Notes: generated by a model not told the origin, from the sequence alone. Numbered from the stretch's first letter, positions 42,903 to 52,726 are shown. The stretch: DNA of 64,000 nt from Nocardiopsis sp. CC223A (GCF_030766825.1 NZ_JASFDV010000005.1:62001-126000); one strand, 5' to 3'. A program made the numbers and translations.

Positions 42903-43510
42903 CGCACCTCCTCGAAGCGGACGCGCACACCCGGGCGCAGCAGGCCGGGCGGGTCGCGGTGCAGGTCCCAGATCTTCTCCTCGGTGCGACCGAGCAGTTG
43001 CCAACCGCCCGGGGAGCTGCGCGGGTACACGCCGGTGAACTCCCCGGCCAGGGCGACCGACCCGGCGGGGACCCGGGTGCGGGACTCTGCGCGGCGCGGG
43101 ACGTGCAGGCGCTCATCGTCGCACACCAGGTAGCCGAACCCGGGTGCGAAGCCGCAGAACGCGACGGTCCAGGTGGCCGCTGTGTGCGCCTCGACCACCC
43201 CGCGCGGGGTGAGGCCGGTCGCCCCGGCGACGTCGGCCAGGTCCTCGCCGTCGTAGACCACCGGGAGGACCACGGTCTCCCCTTCGGCGCGTTCCCCGGC
43301 CGGGGCGAGCGGGACCTCGCGCACCGCGGCGGCCACCGCGCCGGGGTCGGCCCCGGGGGTGAGCCGCAGCAGCACGGTCCGCGCCGCCGGGACGACGTCG
43401 GCGACGCCCGGGACGGGGGCGGCCTCCAGGGCCGCCCCCAGGGCGATCACCTCGGTCAGGTCGGCGACCTCCACCAGCACACCGCTGTCGGCGCAGGTCA
43501 GTACGCGCAC
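42899..43510 (-). CDS. pxpB: 5-oxoprolinase subunit B (KipI-like)
   Basis: The 203-residue subunit carries the allophanate-hydrolase subunit 1 domain: [25 protein letters not shown], the signature [13 protein letters not shown] and [32 protein letters not shown] 43510 follows AAGGAG by 5 nt. It lies between pxpA and pxpC in the same operon and is translationally coupled to pxpC. Confidence 0.92.
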   Translation of the reverse strand: MRVLTCADSGVLVEVADLTEVIALGAALEAAPVPGVADVVPAARTVLLRLTPGADPGAVAAAVREVPLAPAGERAEGETVVLPVVYDGEDLADVAGATGLTPRGVVEAHTAATWTVAFCGFAPGFGYLVCDDERLHVPRRAESRTRVPAGSVALAGEFTGVYPRSSPGGWQLLGRTEEKIWDLHRDPPGLLRPGVRVRFEEVR

Positions 43511-43539
43511 GGATTCTCCTTCGGGCCGGTCCCGGACGG

Positions 43540-44301
43540 TCAGCGGGCGAACGGCGCCGGGGTGACGCCTGCGGCGCGCAGCCGTTCGGCGACGGTACGG
43601 GCGATGGCGACCGCTCCGGGGCTGTCGCCGTGGACGCACAGGGAGTCGGCCTCGATGAGGATCTCACTCCCGTCGACCGCGGTGACCGGTTCCCGCCGGG
43701 CGATGCGCAGGCAGCGCTCGGCGATCTCCGCGGGGTCGTGCAGGACGGCGCCGGGTTCGCGGCGGGAGACCAGGGTGCCCTCGGGGGTGTAGGCGCGGTC
43801 GGCGAACGCCTCCCGGTAGGTGGGCAGCCCGGCCTTCTCCGCCAGGTGCAGGAACCGGGAGCCGGGCAGGCCGAGCACGGGCAGGCCGGGGTCGAAGGCG
43901 CGGACGGCCTCGACCACGGCGGCGGCCTGCTGCTCGTGGTGGACGATCGTGTTGTAGAGCGCCCCGTGCGGCTTGACGTAGCGGATGCGGTCGCCGGCCA
44001 GGCGGGTGAAGGCCGACAGCGCACCCATCTGGTACAGGACGTCGGCGGTCAGTTCCGCGGGCGGGACGTCGATGAAGCGGCGGCCGAACCCGGCCAGGTC
44101 GCGGTAGCCGACGTGGGCGCCGACCGCCACGTTGCGGGCGGCGGCGTCCGCGGTGGTGCGGCGCAGCACCAGGGGGTCGCCCGCGTGGAAGCCGCAGGCG
44201 ACGTTGGCGCTGGTGACGATGGACAGCAGTGCGCGGTCGTCGCCGAGCTCCCAGCGGCCGAAGCCCTCGCCGAGGTCGGAGTTGAGGTCGATGCGGGACA
44301 C
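43540..44301 (-). CDS. pxpA: 5-oxoprolinase subunit A (LamB/YcsF family)
   Basis: The 253-residue protein is a classic Ycs[61 protein letters not shown] and [16 protein letters not shown]. It is the metal-binding, ring-handling subunit of the ATP-dependent 5-oxoprolinase. GTG 44301 has GAGGAG just upstream. It follows the transporter gene by 10 bp. Confidence 0.94.
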   Translation of the reverse strand: MSRIDLNSDLGEGFGRWELGDDRALLSIVTSANVACGFHAGDPLVLRRTTADAAARNVAVGAHVGYRDLAGFGRRFIDVPPAELTADVLYQMGALSAFTRLAGDRIRYVKPHGALYNTIVHHEQQAAAVVEAVRAFDPGLPVLGLPGSRFLHLAEKAGLPTYREAFADRAYTPEGTLVSRREPGAVLHDPAEIAERCLRIARREPVTAVDGSEILIEADSLCVHGDSPGAVAIARTVAERLRAAGVTPAPFAR

Positions 44302-44311
44302 GGGTGCTCCT

Positions 44312-45562
44312 CTACTGCCAGAGGGCGGCGATGCCGCCGAGGGAGTTGACCGCCATGTAGGCGGTGAGGGCCCAGGCCAGGACGCCGATGACGACCAGCC
44401 ACACGGGGTACCGGTAGCCGCCGAGCAGGTCCCGGGAGCGGCGGGCCGCGACCCAGAGCATGATGCCCAGGCCGACCGGCAGGATGATGCCGTTGAGCGC
44501 GCCGGCCAGGACCAGGAGCGTGGTCGGGGCCTGGCCGGAGACGAGCAGGACGACCAGGGAAACGCCGATGAAGGCGGTGACGAGGAGCCCCCTGTACTTC
44601 TCCAGGCGCCAGTGGAAGGTGGAGACGAAGGAGATCGAGGTGTAGGAGGCGCCGATCACGGAGCTGACCGCGGCCGCCCACATGATCACGCCGAACAGGC
44701 GCATGCCCGCCTCTCCCGCGGCCTGGAGGAAGGCCTCGGCCGACGGGTTGTCGGAGTTGAGGATCTCGACGCCGCCGGAGACCACGCCGAGGATGGCGAG
44801 GAAGAGCAGCACGCGCATGACACCGGTGACGATGATGCCCAGCACGGAGGTGCGGGAGATCGCGGCGATGTTCTCGGGGCCGCCCCGCCCTGCCTCGATG
44901 AGGCGGTGGACCCCGGCGTAGGTGATGTAACCGCCGACGGTGCCGCCGATGATGGTGACGGTGGCCAGGAAGACGTCCGTGCCGAGGTGTTCGGGCAGGA
45001 CGGACTGGCGCAGGGCCTCGCCGACCGGGGGCCGCGAGATGATCGCGACGTACAGGGTGAGGCCGATCATCGCGACGCCGAGGACGACCAGGATGCGGTC
45101 CAGTGCCGCGCCCAGCCTCTTGGCGCCCAGGATGACGACGGCCAGGACCGCGGAGATGACCGCACCGATCCGGGGGTCGAGTCCGGCCAGGGCGTTCAGG
45201 CCCAGTCCGGTGCCGGCGAGGTTGCCGACGTTGAAGACCAGGCCGCCGAAGACGATGAGGACGGCCAGCAGGTATCCGGCGCCGGGGACGACCTTGTTGG
45301 CCAGGTCCTGGGCGCGCATGTTCGCGACGCCGACGACCCGCCAGATGTTCAGCTGGACGGCGATGTCCACGAGGATCGAGAGGAGGATCGCGAAGGCGAA
45401 CGTGGCGCCGAGCTGCGCCGTGAACTGAGTGGTCTGGGTGATGAAGCCGGGGCCGATGGCGCTGGTGGCCATGAGGAACATCGCGCCGAGCAGGGCGCTG
45501 CTCAGCGCGACCCGCCCGGGACGGGGGCGCACCTCGGCGGGTGCGGGGGGCGTGTCGCCCAT
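44312..45562 (-). CDS. NRAMP-superfamily transporter of the 5-oxoproline operon (YcsG-like)
   Basis: The 416-residue protein has about eleven helices and NRAMP-type features: [20 protein letters not shown] replaces the metal-binding DPGN motif of true Mn/Fe NRAMPs, and the sixth-helix equivalent reads [11 protein letters not shown]. Loss of the metal motif and its position at the head of a pxpA-B-C operon fit the YcsG branch, which is thought to import an organic substrate rather than metals. ATG 45562 has GAGGAGAG upstream. It is divergent from a GntR regulator. Confidence 0.86.
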   Translation of the reverse strand: MGDTPPAPAEVRPRPGRVALSSALLGAMFLMATSAIGPGFITQTTQFTAQLGATFAFAILLSILVDIAVQLNIWRVVGVANMRAQDLANKVVPGAGYLLAVLIVFGGLVFNVGNLAGTGLGLNALAGLDPRIGAVISAVLAVVILGAKRLGAALDRILVVLGVAMIGLTLYVAIISRPPVGEALRQSVLPEHLGTDVFLATVTIIGGTVGGYITYAGVHRLIEAGRGGPENIAAISRTSVLGIIVTGVMRVLLFLAILGVVSGGVEILNSDNPSAEAFLQAAGEAGMRLFGVIMWAAAVSSVIGASYTSISFVSTFHWRLEKYRGLLVTAFIGVSLVVLLVSGQAPTTLLVLAGALNGIILPVGLGIMLWVAARRSRDLLGGYRYPVWLVVIGVLAWALTAYMAVNSLGGIAALWQ

Positions 45563-45619
45563 GGGTCTCTCCTCGGTTGGGAGCCGGAGAATACGACGTG
45601 ACACGGACCACTCCACGTC

Positions 45620-45650
45620 GTTGGATTGTTGAACAATACTTCAATCCAAC
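45620..45650. promoter_or_regulatory. Nested operator between the pxp operon and its GntR regulator
   Basis: GTTGGATTG (45620-45628) and CAATCCAAC (45642-45650) are perfect 9-bp inverted arms. Inside lies a second palindrome, ATTGTT-G-AACAAT (45625-45637), which overlaps the left arm. The local sequence is markedly A/T-rich. FCD-type GntR regulators bind short inverted repeats of this kind. Confidence 0.65.
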
Positions 45651-45831
45651 AAGGCGAGTAAAGAGTCCGCCCGCAAAGATCGCTGGTCAGAGATGTAACG
45701 GTCCGCTCACATCGACCGGCGATTCATAGGATCATCCAATGGAGCGCTCGCGCCGGGGAGACCCAGCCCGGAACCCCGGGCCATCGGCGACAATGGGAGG
45801 GCACCGCCCCTTTTTCCAGCGAGGAGCCCCA

Positions 45832-46536
45832 GTGACGGCCACGGACGACCGCATCGGCAGGCCGACCCGACGGCTGCTGCCGCTGCCCAGCCAGGCCGAG
45901 CGGGTCGCCGAACTGCTGCGCGAAGCCGTCATCGACGGCGACCACCCGCCCGGTCGGCGCCTGTCCGAGGAGCGGCTGAGCGAGGAGCTCGGTGTCTCCC
46001 GCAACACCCTGCGCGAGGCGTTCCGGCTGCTCGTCCGCGAGCGTCTGGTGGTCCACCAGATGCACCGCGGCGTGTTCGTCACGCTGCCCACCACGGAGGA
46101 CGTCCGCGACCTGTTCCGGGCTCGGCGCTCGCTGGAACTGCCCGCGGTGCAGCGCGCCGCCGACCCCGTCCCCGAGGCGGTGCAGGCGGTGGGCCGGGCC
46201 GTCGCCGAGGGGGTGGCGGCCCGCGACGCGGGCGACTGGTGGGGCGTGGGCACCGCGAACATGCACTTCCACCAGTCGCTGGCCGGGCTGGCGGGCAGCG
46301 TCCGCGTCGACGAGTTCATGAGCCGGATCCTGGCCGAGACCCGGCTCGCCTTCCACGTGATGGACGCGCCCCGCGAGTTCCACGCGCCCTACCTGGACTG
46401 GAACCGGCGCATCCACACCCTGCTCGCCGACGGCGACCACACGGCCGCCGCCGCCGAGCTGGAGAACTACCTGGACACCTCGGAGGAGCAGCTGATCACC
46501 GCCTTCCTCGCCCGCGAGGCCGACGGCACCGGCTGA
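45832..46536 (+). CDS. GntR-family regulator, FCD subfamily
   Basis: The 234-residue protein has a GntR winged helix (AERVAELLREAVIDGDHPPG, RLSEERLSEELGVSRNTLREAFRLL) and an FCD effector domain (ARRSLELPAVQRAA, ANMHFHQSLAGLAGS, DGDHTAAAAELENYL). GTG 45832 is preceded by GAGGAG at 5 nt; ATG 45793 in frame is less supported. It replaces the IclR-type KipR found in the Bacillus locus and probably controls the divergent operon in response to 5-oxoproline or a related compound. Confidence 0.9.
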   Translation: MTATDDRIGRPTRRLLPLPSQAERVAELLREAVIDGDHPPGRRLSEERLSEELGVSRNTLREAFRLLVRERLVVHQMHRGVFVTLPTTEDVRDLFRARRSLELPAVQRAADPVPEAVQAVGRAVAEGVAARDAGDWWGVGTANMHFHQSLAGLAGSVRVDEFMSRILAETRLAFHVMDAPREFHAPYLDWNRRIHTLLADGDHTAAAAELENYLDTSEEQLITAFLAREADGTG

Positions 46537-46640
46537 CCGCGCGGTCGGTGCCGGGCTGACCTGGGGGTTCGCCACCGCTTCCGGCAAGGCTGGGGAAAAG
46601 CCCGGTGACACAGGTCCCGAAATGCCATGATGGGCGCGCA

Positions 46641-47432
46641 ATGGAACTGAACGGACGCCCTGCCACCACCGGGGAGCTCGCCTCCCTCGCCCTCCACGGC
46701 TACGGCCACTTCACCACCATGCTCGTCGCCGACCTGCGCGTACGCGGCCTGGAGCTGCACATGGACCGGTTGCGCGAGGACTGCCGGGCACTGTTCGGCA
46801 CCGATCCGGACATCCCCCGGGTGCGCGAGCTGGCGCGGCGCAGCGCCCGCGCGCACACCTCCCCCGCCGTCATCCGGGTGACCGTCTTCGACCCCGGGCT
46901 GGACCTGGGCAGGCCCGCCAAGCGCAGCCTTCCGCAGATCCTCGTCACCACCCGGCCCGCCCCCGCCCCCGACCGGCTGCCGTCCCCGTTGCGGCTGGGC
47001 ACACGCCGGTACGCCCGGGACACCCCGCAGGTGAAGGGCACCGGTCTGTTCGGCCCGATCCGCCAGCGGCGGGCCGCGCAGCTGGACGGGCACGACGACG
47101 CCCTGTTCCACGGGGTGGACGGCCGGGTGTCGGAGGGGCCCACCTGGAACATCTGCTTCCTGGACGGTGAGGGCCTGGTCTGGCCGCAGGCCCCGGTGCT
47201 GTCGGGGGTGACCGCCCGACTGGTGAGCGGGCTGGCCGAGGACATGGGCGTACCGGTCTCCACCCGGCCGCTGTCGGCGGCGGCCGCGACCCGGATGGCC
47301 GGGGCGTTCGTGACCAACGCGGTCACCGGAGTGCGCCCGGTGATCTCCATCGACGGGGAGCGGCTTCCGTTGGCCGCGCTCACCAACAAGCTGGCCGCCA
47401 CCTACCGGGACCTGCCGGGCGACCCCCTGTGA
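46641..47432 (+). CDS. Aminotransferase class IV-fold protein
   Basis: The 263-residue protein is a fold-type IV PLP enzyme of the BCAT/ADC-lyase group. It has LALHGYGHFTTMLV at the N-terminus, the PLP Lys in RDTPQVKGTGLFG, DGRVSEGPTWNICFLDG for the cofactor phosphate, and a terminal AGAFVTNAVTGVRPVISID. ATG 46641 lacks a ribosome-binding site; GTG-like alternatives upstream are not better. Whether it is a transaminase or a lyase cannot be told. It converges on the MMPL gene, with only 9 bp between the stops. Confidence 0.85.
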   Translation: MELNGRPATTGELASLALHGYGHFTTMLVADLRVRGLELHMDRLREDCRALFGTDPDIPRVRELARRSARAHTSPAVIRVTVFDPGLDLGRPAKRSLPQILVTTRPAPAPDRLPSPLRLGTRRYARDTPQVKGTGLFGPIRQRRAAQLDGHDDALFHGVDGRVSEGPTWNICFLDGEGLVWPQAPVLSGVTARLVSGLAEDMGVPVSTRPLSAAAATRMAGAFVTNAVTGVRPVISIDGERLPLAALTNKLAATYRDLPGDPL

Positions 47433-47441
47433 CCCGCCGGA

Positions 47442-49571
47442 TCAGGCCCCGGCGCGTCGGGCCCGGCCCGGCCACCAGGTGCGCGGTCCCGCGTCCAGCG
47501 CCAGGGCGGGCACCAGCACGGTACGCACCAGCAGCGCGTCCACCAGCACCCCGAACGCCACCAGGAAGGCCAGCTGGAGCAGGAACAGCAGCGGGATGAC
47601 GGCGAGCGCGGCGAAGGTGGCGGCCAGCACCACACCGGCGGAGGTGATGACGCCGCCGGTGACGGCGAGCGCCCGCAGCACGCCGTCGCGGTGCCCGTGG
47701 GCCAGGGTCTCCTCCCGGGCCCGCGACATGAGGAAGATGCTGTAGTCGATGCCCAGCGCCACCAGGAAGACGAACGCGAACAGCGGCACCACCGGGTCGG
47801 CGCCCGGTAGGTCCAGCACGTGGTCGAAGACCAGGGTCCCCACGCCCAGGGCGGCGGCGAACGACAGCACGTTGGCGGCCATGAGCAGCAGCGGGGCGAC
47901 CAGTGCCCGCAGCAGGACGACGAGCACCAGCAGGACCACGACCAGGACCAGCGGCACCACCACCAGGAAGTCGCGTTGGGCCGTCTCCAGGGTGTCCAGG
48001 TCGGTGGCGGTGACGCCGCCCACCAGGGCGCCGGCGTCCGGAGCGTCCGCGGCCAGGCGTTCGCGCAGGTCGCGCACGGCGTCCACGGCCTCGGGAGACT
48101 CCGGGCCCACGGTGAGGACCGCCTCGACCAGCACGCGGCCGTCCTCGGTCAGCGGCGGCAGGTCGGCCCCGGGAGGTCCGGGTTCCGTGACGGGGACGGC
48201 GCTCTCCACGGTCGGGGACGACTCCGCCGCCGCGACGACGGCGTCGAGGTGGTCGGCGTCGGCGACGATCAGGGCGGGTGCGGCGGCCGCGTCGCTCCCG
48301 AAGCCCCGGTCCAGGGCCTCCTGCGCGGTGACCGCCTCCACCTCGGTGCGGAACACCTCGGCCTGGCCGGTGCCCTGGGCACTGAACGCGGGGGCGAACA
48401 CGGCCGCCGCGGCCAGCAGCGCCGTGGTGGCGAGCCACAGCGCGCGCGGTCGGCGGGCGACGGCCCGGGCGACCCGGCCCCACAGGGGGTGGGCTGCCAT
48501 GACGCGGTCGGTGTCTCCCCCGGTGACGGCGGTGGGGCGGTGCGGGGCGCTCGGCCAGAACGCGGCCCGGCCGGCGAGGGCGAGCGCGGCGGGCAGGAAG
48601 GTCATCGCCGAGAGCACGGCCGCTCCGACGCCGATGGCCACGACCGGGCCGAGGCTGCGGGTGGAGGCCAGGTCGGCGGCGAGCAGGCAGAGCAAGCCCA
48701 GGACGACGGTGCCGGCGGAGGCGAGCACCGGGCCGGTGACACCGCTCAGCGCGGCCAGGACGGCGGTCGGGACGCGGTCGCGCAGGGCCGACTCTTCGCG
48801 GTAGCGGGCGACGAGCAGCAGGGCGTAGTCGGTGCAGGCACCTACGACGAGGATGAAGAGAATGCCCTGGCTCTGCCCGTTGAGGCTGACCCACCCGGCG
48901 TCGGCGGCCAGGTAAACGAGGGCGCCCGACAGGCCCAGGGCCAGCAGGGACGCCAGGATGACCAGGACCGGCAGCAGCGGGGAGCGGTAGACGGCGACGA
49001 GGATGACCAGTACGGCTGTGACCGCGACGAGCAGCAGGGTGGAGTCGATTCCGCCGAAGGCGGCAGCGAGGTCGGCGGCGTATCCCGCCGGGCCGGTGAC
49101 CTGGACCGTGAGGTCGCCGACGGGCTCACCGGCGAGAACGGCGCGCAGTTCCTCGACCGCTTCGGAGGTCTTCGCGCCGGAGTCGATCGGCACGATCAAC
49201 TGGGCGACGGAGGGGTCCTCGGTACCGGGGAAGGGGCCGACCACGTCGCCGGAGACCCATGGCCGGTCGGCGATCTCCTCACCGAGGGCGGCGATGTCCC
49301 CCAGTTCCTCCCCGGTGATGTCCCCGTCGCCGGACCAGAGGGCGATGGCGGGCACCGCGTCCTCGCGGTCGAAGTCCTCGGCGATCCGGGCGACCTCGGT
49401 GGACTCCGCCCCCACTGGGAGGAAGGCGGACCGGTCGTTGGTCTGCACCTCGCCGAGCCTGCCCAGGAAAGCGCCCAGGGGCCCGCCGCCCAGTGTCCAC
49501 AGCAGGACGACGAGCAGTGCCGCCCCGATCCACCACCGCGACCGGCGTTCCGGCCGCCTCTCCTCGTTCAC
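47442..49571 (-). CDS. MMPL/RND-family membrane transporter
   Basis: The 709-residue protein has the MMPL duplication: two sets of one plus five helices, each with a soluble domain. Characteristic pieces are GQSQGILFILVVGACTDYALLLVARYREE and VALGIDYSIFLMSRAREE with the conserved Asp-Tyr in the proton path. GTG 49571 is used because GGAGGGG lies 7 nt upstream; a longer frame to 49631 is less likely. Such pumps export lipids, siderophores or drugs; no partner gene is visible. Confidence 0.92.
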   Translation of the reverse strand: MNEERRPERRSRWWIGAALLVVLLWTLGGGPLGAFLGRLGEVQTNDRSAFLPVGAESTEVARIAEDFDREDAVPAIALWSGDGDITGEELGDIAALGEEIADRPWVSGDVVGPFPGTEDPSVAQLIVPIDSGAKTSEAVEELRAVLAGEPVGDLTVQVTGPAGYAADLAAAFGGIDSTLLLVAVTAVLVILVAVYRSPLLPVLVILASLLALGLSGALVYLAADAGWVSLNGQSQGILFILVVGACTDYALLLVARYREESALRDRVPTAVLAALSGVTGPVLASAGTVVLGLLCLLAADLASTRSLGPVVAIGVGAAVLSAMTFLPAALALAGRAAFWPSAPHRPTAVTGGDTDRVMAAHPLWGRVARAVARRPRALWLATTALLAAAAVFAPAFSAQGTGQAEVFRTEVEAVTAQEALDRGFGSDAAAAPALIVADADHLDAVVAAAESSPTVESAVPVTEPGPPGADLPPLTEDGRVLVEAVLTVGPESPEAVDAVRDLRERLAADAPDAGALVGGVTATDLDTLETAQRDFLVVVPLVLVVVLLVLVVLLRALVAPLLLMAANVLSFAAALGVGTLVFDHVLDLPGADPVVPLFAFVFLVALGIDYSIFLMSRAREETLAHGHRDGVLRALAVTGGVITSAGVVLAATFAALAVIPLLFLLQLAFLVAFGVLVDALLVRTVLVPALALDAGPRTWWPGRARRAGA

Positions 49572-49739
49572 CGATGTTCCCCTCCACCACGGCAAAAGCC
49601 ACGGAAAACAAGCATCTCGTTTTTCAAGCATTTCTTGGGCGCGACTCTACACCCTCCGGGGAACGGCGCCGCCCGGGGCCCGCACACCGACCGCCCCGCG
49701 CCGGGAACGGCACGGGGCGGCCAGGGCGGGGCTGCGCAG
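49572..49739. promoter_or_regulatory. A/T-richer promoter region of the MMPL gene with a direct repeat
   Basis: CAAGCAT occurs twice (49608-49614 and 49625-49631) within an unusually A/T-rich stretch for this genome. It is suitable as a regulator-binding promoter region, but no regulator gene is adjacent. Confidence 0.3.
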
Positions 49740-51218
49740 TCAGACGGCCGCGGGCTCGCGTGCCTCGCTCTGGGCCATGCGGGCCATGTTCCGCGACATG
49801 GAGCCGAAGACCACACCGTGGAACGGCGTCACCGCAGCCCAGTAAAGGTGGCCTGTCAGGCCGCGGGGCCGGAACAGCGCACGCTGGCGCAGGACCGTGC
49901 GCCCCTCACCGCGCTCGACCGTGAACTCCAGCCACGCCGGGCCGGGCAGCCGCATCTCCGCGCGCAGTCGCAGCAGTCGCCCCGGAACGATCTCCTCGAC
50001 CCGCCAGAAGTCCAGGGAGTCGCCCACCCGCAGACGTCCGGGATCGCGGCGGCCCCGGCGCGGGCCCACCCCGCCCACCGCCAGGTCGATCCAGCCGCGG
50101 GCCGCCCAGGCGAGCGGCCACGAGTACCAGCCCCGTTCGCCGCCGATCCCCTCGACCACCCGCCACACCGCCTCCGGCGGGGCGTCCACCTCCCGTACCC
50201 GCTCGTCGGTGTACAGGCTGCCGCCGGCCCAGTCCGGGTCGCTGGGCAGCGGGTCGGACGGGGCGCCCGCCCAGGACGCCGACGTCCAGCGGGTGTCCAC
50301 CCGGGACTGGGCGGTGCGGCGGATCGCCAGCCCCACCGCGCGGTCGAACCCGATCCGCTCGTGGTCGCCGAGCAGATCGGACAGGTCGTCCTCGCCGCAC
50401 ACCGCGTCGTGGCGCAGGGACTCCACCAGCGGGCGGGCGATGGCGGGCGGCACCGGGGTGACCAGACCGACCCACAGGCTCGACAGCCCCGGGGACAGCA
50501 CCGGGACCGGCAGGATGACACGCGGCCGCAGTCCCGCCGCCTTCGCGAACCGCTGGATCATGTCCGCGTAGGTGAGGACGTCGGGCCCGCCGACGTCGAA
50601 GGCGCGATTGCGGTCCGGAGGCAGGTCGGCCGACCCGACGAGCAGCCGCAGCACATCGCGTACGGCGATCGGCTGCACCCGGCTGCGCACCCAGCGGGGC
50701 GTGGTCATCACGGGGAGCCGTTCGGTGAGATACCGCAGCATCTCGAAGGACGCCGACCCCGACCCGATGATCACGGCGGCCCGCAGCACGGCGGCGGGCA
50801 CGGGGCCCTCCAGCAGGATGCGGCCCACCTCGGTCCGGGATGCCATGTGCGCGGACAGGTGCTCGCCCTCGGGCGCCAGCCCGCCCAGGTAGACGACCCT
50901 GGACACCTCCGCCCCGGCGGCCGCATCGGCGAAGTTCCGAGCACCACGGGCATCGGTACCGGAGAAGTCCCGGTCCCCCGCCATGGAGTGGACGAGGTAG
51001 TAGGCCACTCCGACGTCCGCCAGTGCCTCCCGGAGCCCCTCTCCCGAGACCACATCGCCGCGGACGACCTCGACACGTTCGCGCCAGGGGTGGTCGCGCA
51101 GCTTGCCCGGGTCGCGGGCCAGGCAGCGAACCTCGAAGCCGGCGTCCAGCAGCTGCGGGACCAGCCGCCCCCCGATGTAGCCGGTGGCCCCGGTGACCAG
51201 GGCCCGGCGGCCGTTCAC
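49740..51218 (-). CDS. NAD(P)-binding SDR with C-terminal DUF2867-like domain
   Basis: The 492-residue protein has an N-terminal extended SDR domain (RALVTGATGYIGGRLVPQLLD, YYLVHSMAGDRDF, VYLGGLAPEGEHLSAHM) and, from about residue 330, a SRPBCC-type DUF2867 domain with GSLYTDERVREVDAPPEAVW and LLRLRAEMRLPGPAWLEF. This fusion is common in actinobacteria; its substrate is unknown. GTG 51218 overlaps the stop of the upstream DUF4383-like gene by 4 bp, so the two are co-translated. Confidence 0.88.
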   Translation of the reverse strand: MNGRRALVTGATGYIGGRLVPQLLDAGFEVRCLARDPGKLRDHPWRERVEVVRGDVVSGEGLREALADVGVAYYLVHSMAGDRDFSGTDARGARNFADAAAGAEVSRVVYLGGLAPEGEHLSAHMASRTEVGRILLEGPVPAAVLRAAVIIGSGSASFEMLRYLTERLPVMTTPRWVRSRVQPIAVRDVLRLLVGSADLPPDRNRAFDVGGPDVLTYADMIQRFAKAAGLRPRVILPVPVLSPGLSSLWVGLVTPVPPAIARPLVESLRHDAVCGEDDLSDLLGDHERIGFDRAVGLAIRRTAQSRVDTRWTSASWAGAPSDPLPSDPDWAGGSLYTDERVREVDAPPEAVWRVVEGIGGERGWYSWPLAWAARGWIDLAVGGVGPRRGRRDPGRLRVGDSLDFWRVEEIVPGRLLRLRAEMRLPGPAWLEFTVERGEGRTVLRQRALFRPRGLTGHLYWAAVTPFHGVVFGSMSRNMARMAQSEAREPAAV

Positions 51219-51709
51219 CGACCCGCCCGCGCCGGTGCGCGGTGGACGCGACGCCGCTCGCGGTGGCGCCGGTACGGGTTGTCCTCGGGCAGACCGCCCG
51301 TGAAGCGGCCGTACATGCCGACGGTGAGCAGCAGGATGCCGACGGCGAAGCTGAAGATGACGTTGGGCATCGAGAAGGCCAGGAAGTTGTTGTCGGTGCT
51401 CATGAGATAGAGGTTGACCAGGCCGCTCGCGATGAAACCCGCACCGACCAGGGTCGACACCGTCGAACAGAAGGTGCCCCCCACCACGACCGCGCCGACC
51501 AGCAGCGAACCGATGGCCACCGAGATGAAGCCGAGGGCGCCGTTCGTGGAGAGCCCCGCGATGACCTCGCCCCGGGTGTCGAAGAGCGGAAGCCGCACGA
51601 ACAGGCTCGTGACGCCGAATCCCACCAGGACGAGTCCGAGGAGCGCTGTCCCGACTCGGTGGACGACGGCCAGGCGGCGGTCGGCGGAATGGGCGGTGTC
51701 CAGGTCCAT
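51215..51709 (-). CDS. DUF4383-like membrane protein
   Basis: The 164-residue protein has four helices (LGLVLVGFGVTSLFV; GFISVAIGSLLVGAVVVGG; VGAGFIASGLVNLYLM; IFSFAVGILLLTVGMYGRF) and a charged tail. The layout and the VHRVGTALLGLVLV start resemble the DUF4383 family. ATG 51709 follows GGAGGG. It is divergent from the B12-binding regulator (90-bp spacer) and translationally coupled to the SDR/DUF2867 gene, so light or B12 control of both is possible. Confidence 0.8.
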   Translation of the reverse strand: MDLDTAHSADRRLAVVHRVGTALLGLVLVGFGVTSLFVRLPLFDTRGEVIAGLSTNGALGFISVAIGSLLVGAVVVGGTFCSTVSTLVGAGFIASGLVNLYLMSTDNNFLAFSMPNVIFSFAVGILLLTVGMYGRFTGGLPEDNPYRRHRERRRVHRAPARAGR

Positions 51710-51799
51710 GATGACCCTCCGTTTCACGTCCTTGCAGCTAGAGTCGGTCGCGAAGGCGAGCAGGACAACTCGCACCGCTTTCGCAACGCTTGGGGGACC

Positions 51800-52726
51800 A
51801 TGGCCGACGCACTGACCCCGGGAGCGGCCGCGCGCCTGCTCGGCGTCGCCCCCGCCACGCTGCGCAGCTGGGACCGCAGATACGGGATAGGTCCGCGCGA
51901 ACGCAGCCCCGGCGGGCACCGGCGCTACACGCGGCAGGACGTGGAACGGCTGCGGGAGCTGTGCCGCCTCGTCGGCGAGGGGCTGGCCCCGGCCGTCGCG
52001 GCCGAACGGGTGCTGGCGCGACCGGCGGCCGGCCCCCCGCGTGTGCCCGCGCCGCGCTCGGAGCACGGCACCGGTCCGCGCCCCGGCGGTGAGACACCGC
52101 CGGTCGGCGGGGCGCCCACCCTCCAGGGGGTGGCCCGGGCGGCGATGCGCCTGGACGCCGACCTCGTCGAGGAACTGCTCGGGCGCGCGCTGCGCGCCGA
52201 GGGCGTGGTCGCGGCCTGGGAGGGGCTGGCGATGCCGCTGCTGTACGGGATGGGCCGCAGGTGGGCGGACACCCGGCGCTACGTGGAGGTGGAGCACCTG
52301 CTGTCGTGGTGCGTCTCCTCGGCGCTGCGCCGGATACCCGCGCCCCCGGCCGCCGACCGTTCCGGCGCCCGCCCGGTGCTGCTGGCCTGCGGCCCGGAGG
52401 AGATGCACAGCCTGCCGGTGGAGGCGCTGGCCGCCGCACTGCGCGAACGCGGGCTCGCCCACCTGGTCCTGGGCGCCTGCACCCCGGTGGACGCGACGGA
52501 GCGAGCGGTGCGGCGCACCGCTCCCCGGGCCGTGGTCCTCTGGTCCCATGTGGGAGGCCCCGGCGGCATGGCCGCGCTGCGCGCCGCCGTGGGCGCGGCC
52601 GTGGACTCACCGCAGGCGGTCCGGGTGTACACGGCCGGGGACGGGTGGCGCTCCCTCACCGCGCGTGCCGGGCGCGGCCACCTGGGGTCGCTGGCGGAGG
52701 CGGTACGGACGCTCGACCCGGGTTGA
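51800..52726 (+). CDS. carH: CarH/LitR-type MerR regulator with B12-binding photoreceptor domain
   Basis: The 308-residue regulator has an N-terminal MerR helix-turn-helix (AARLLGVAPATLRSWDRRYG, GGHRRYTRQDVERLREL). The C-terminal half holds a helical-bundle cap with the W-x9-E-H motif (Trp155, Glu165, His166 in WADTRRYVEVEH) and a cobalamin fold with E-M-H (His203) as the expected cobalt ligand. In CarH, adenosylcobalamin in the dark makes tetramers that repress crt genes; light breaks the Co-C bond. Here the usual Gly after the E-x-H motif is Pro. Its position beside crt genes supports light control. It overlaps the convergent crtY end by 71 bp. Confidence 0.88.
   Translation: MADALTPGAAARLLGVAPATLRSWDRRYGIGPRERSPGGHRRYTRQDVERLRELCRLVGEGLAPAVAAERVLARPAAGPPRVPAPRSEHGTGPRPGGETPPVGGAPTLQGVARAAMRLDADLVEELLGRALRAEGVVAAWEGLAMPLLYGMGRRWADTRRYVEVEHLLSWCVSSALRRIPAPPAADRSGARPVLLACGPEEMHSLPVEALAAALRERGLAHLVLGACTPVDATERAVRRTAPRAVVLWSHVGGPGGMAALRAAVGAAVDSPQAVRVYTAGDGWRSLTARAGRGHLGSLAEAVRTLDPG

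Noticed and set aside
44312-45562. Annotation of the operon transporter as a Mn/Fe NRAMP
   Set aside because: The DPGN and MPH metal-binding motifs of true NRAMPs are replaced, and the context is 5-oxoproline metabolism, so a metal substrate is unlikely.
47820-51410. A + strand open frame of almost 1200 codons opposite the MMPL and SDR/DUF2867 genes
   Set aside because: It is an antisense artefact of high GC codon use; the translation is Gln/Gly/Arg/His low complexity, whereas the minus strand encodes two well-recognised families.
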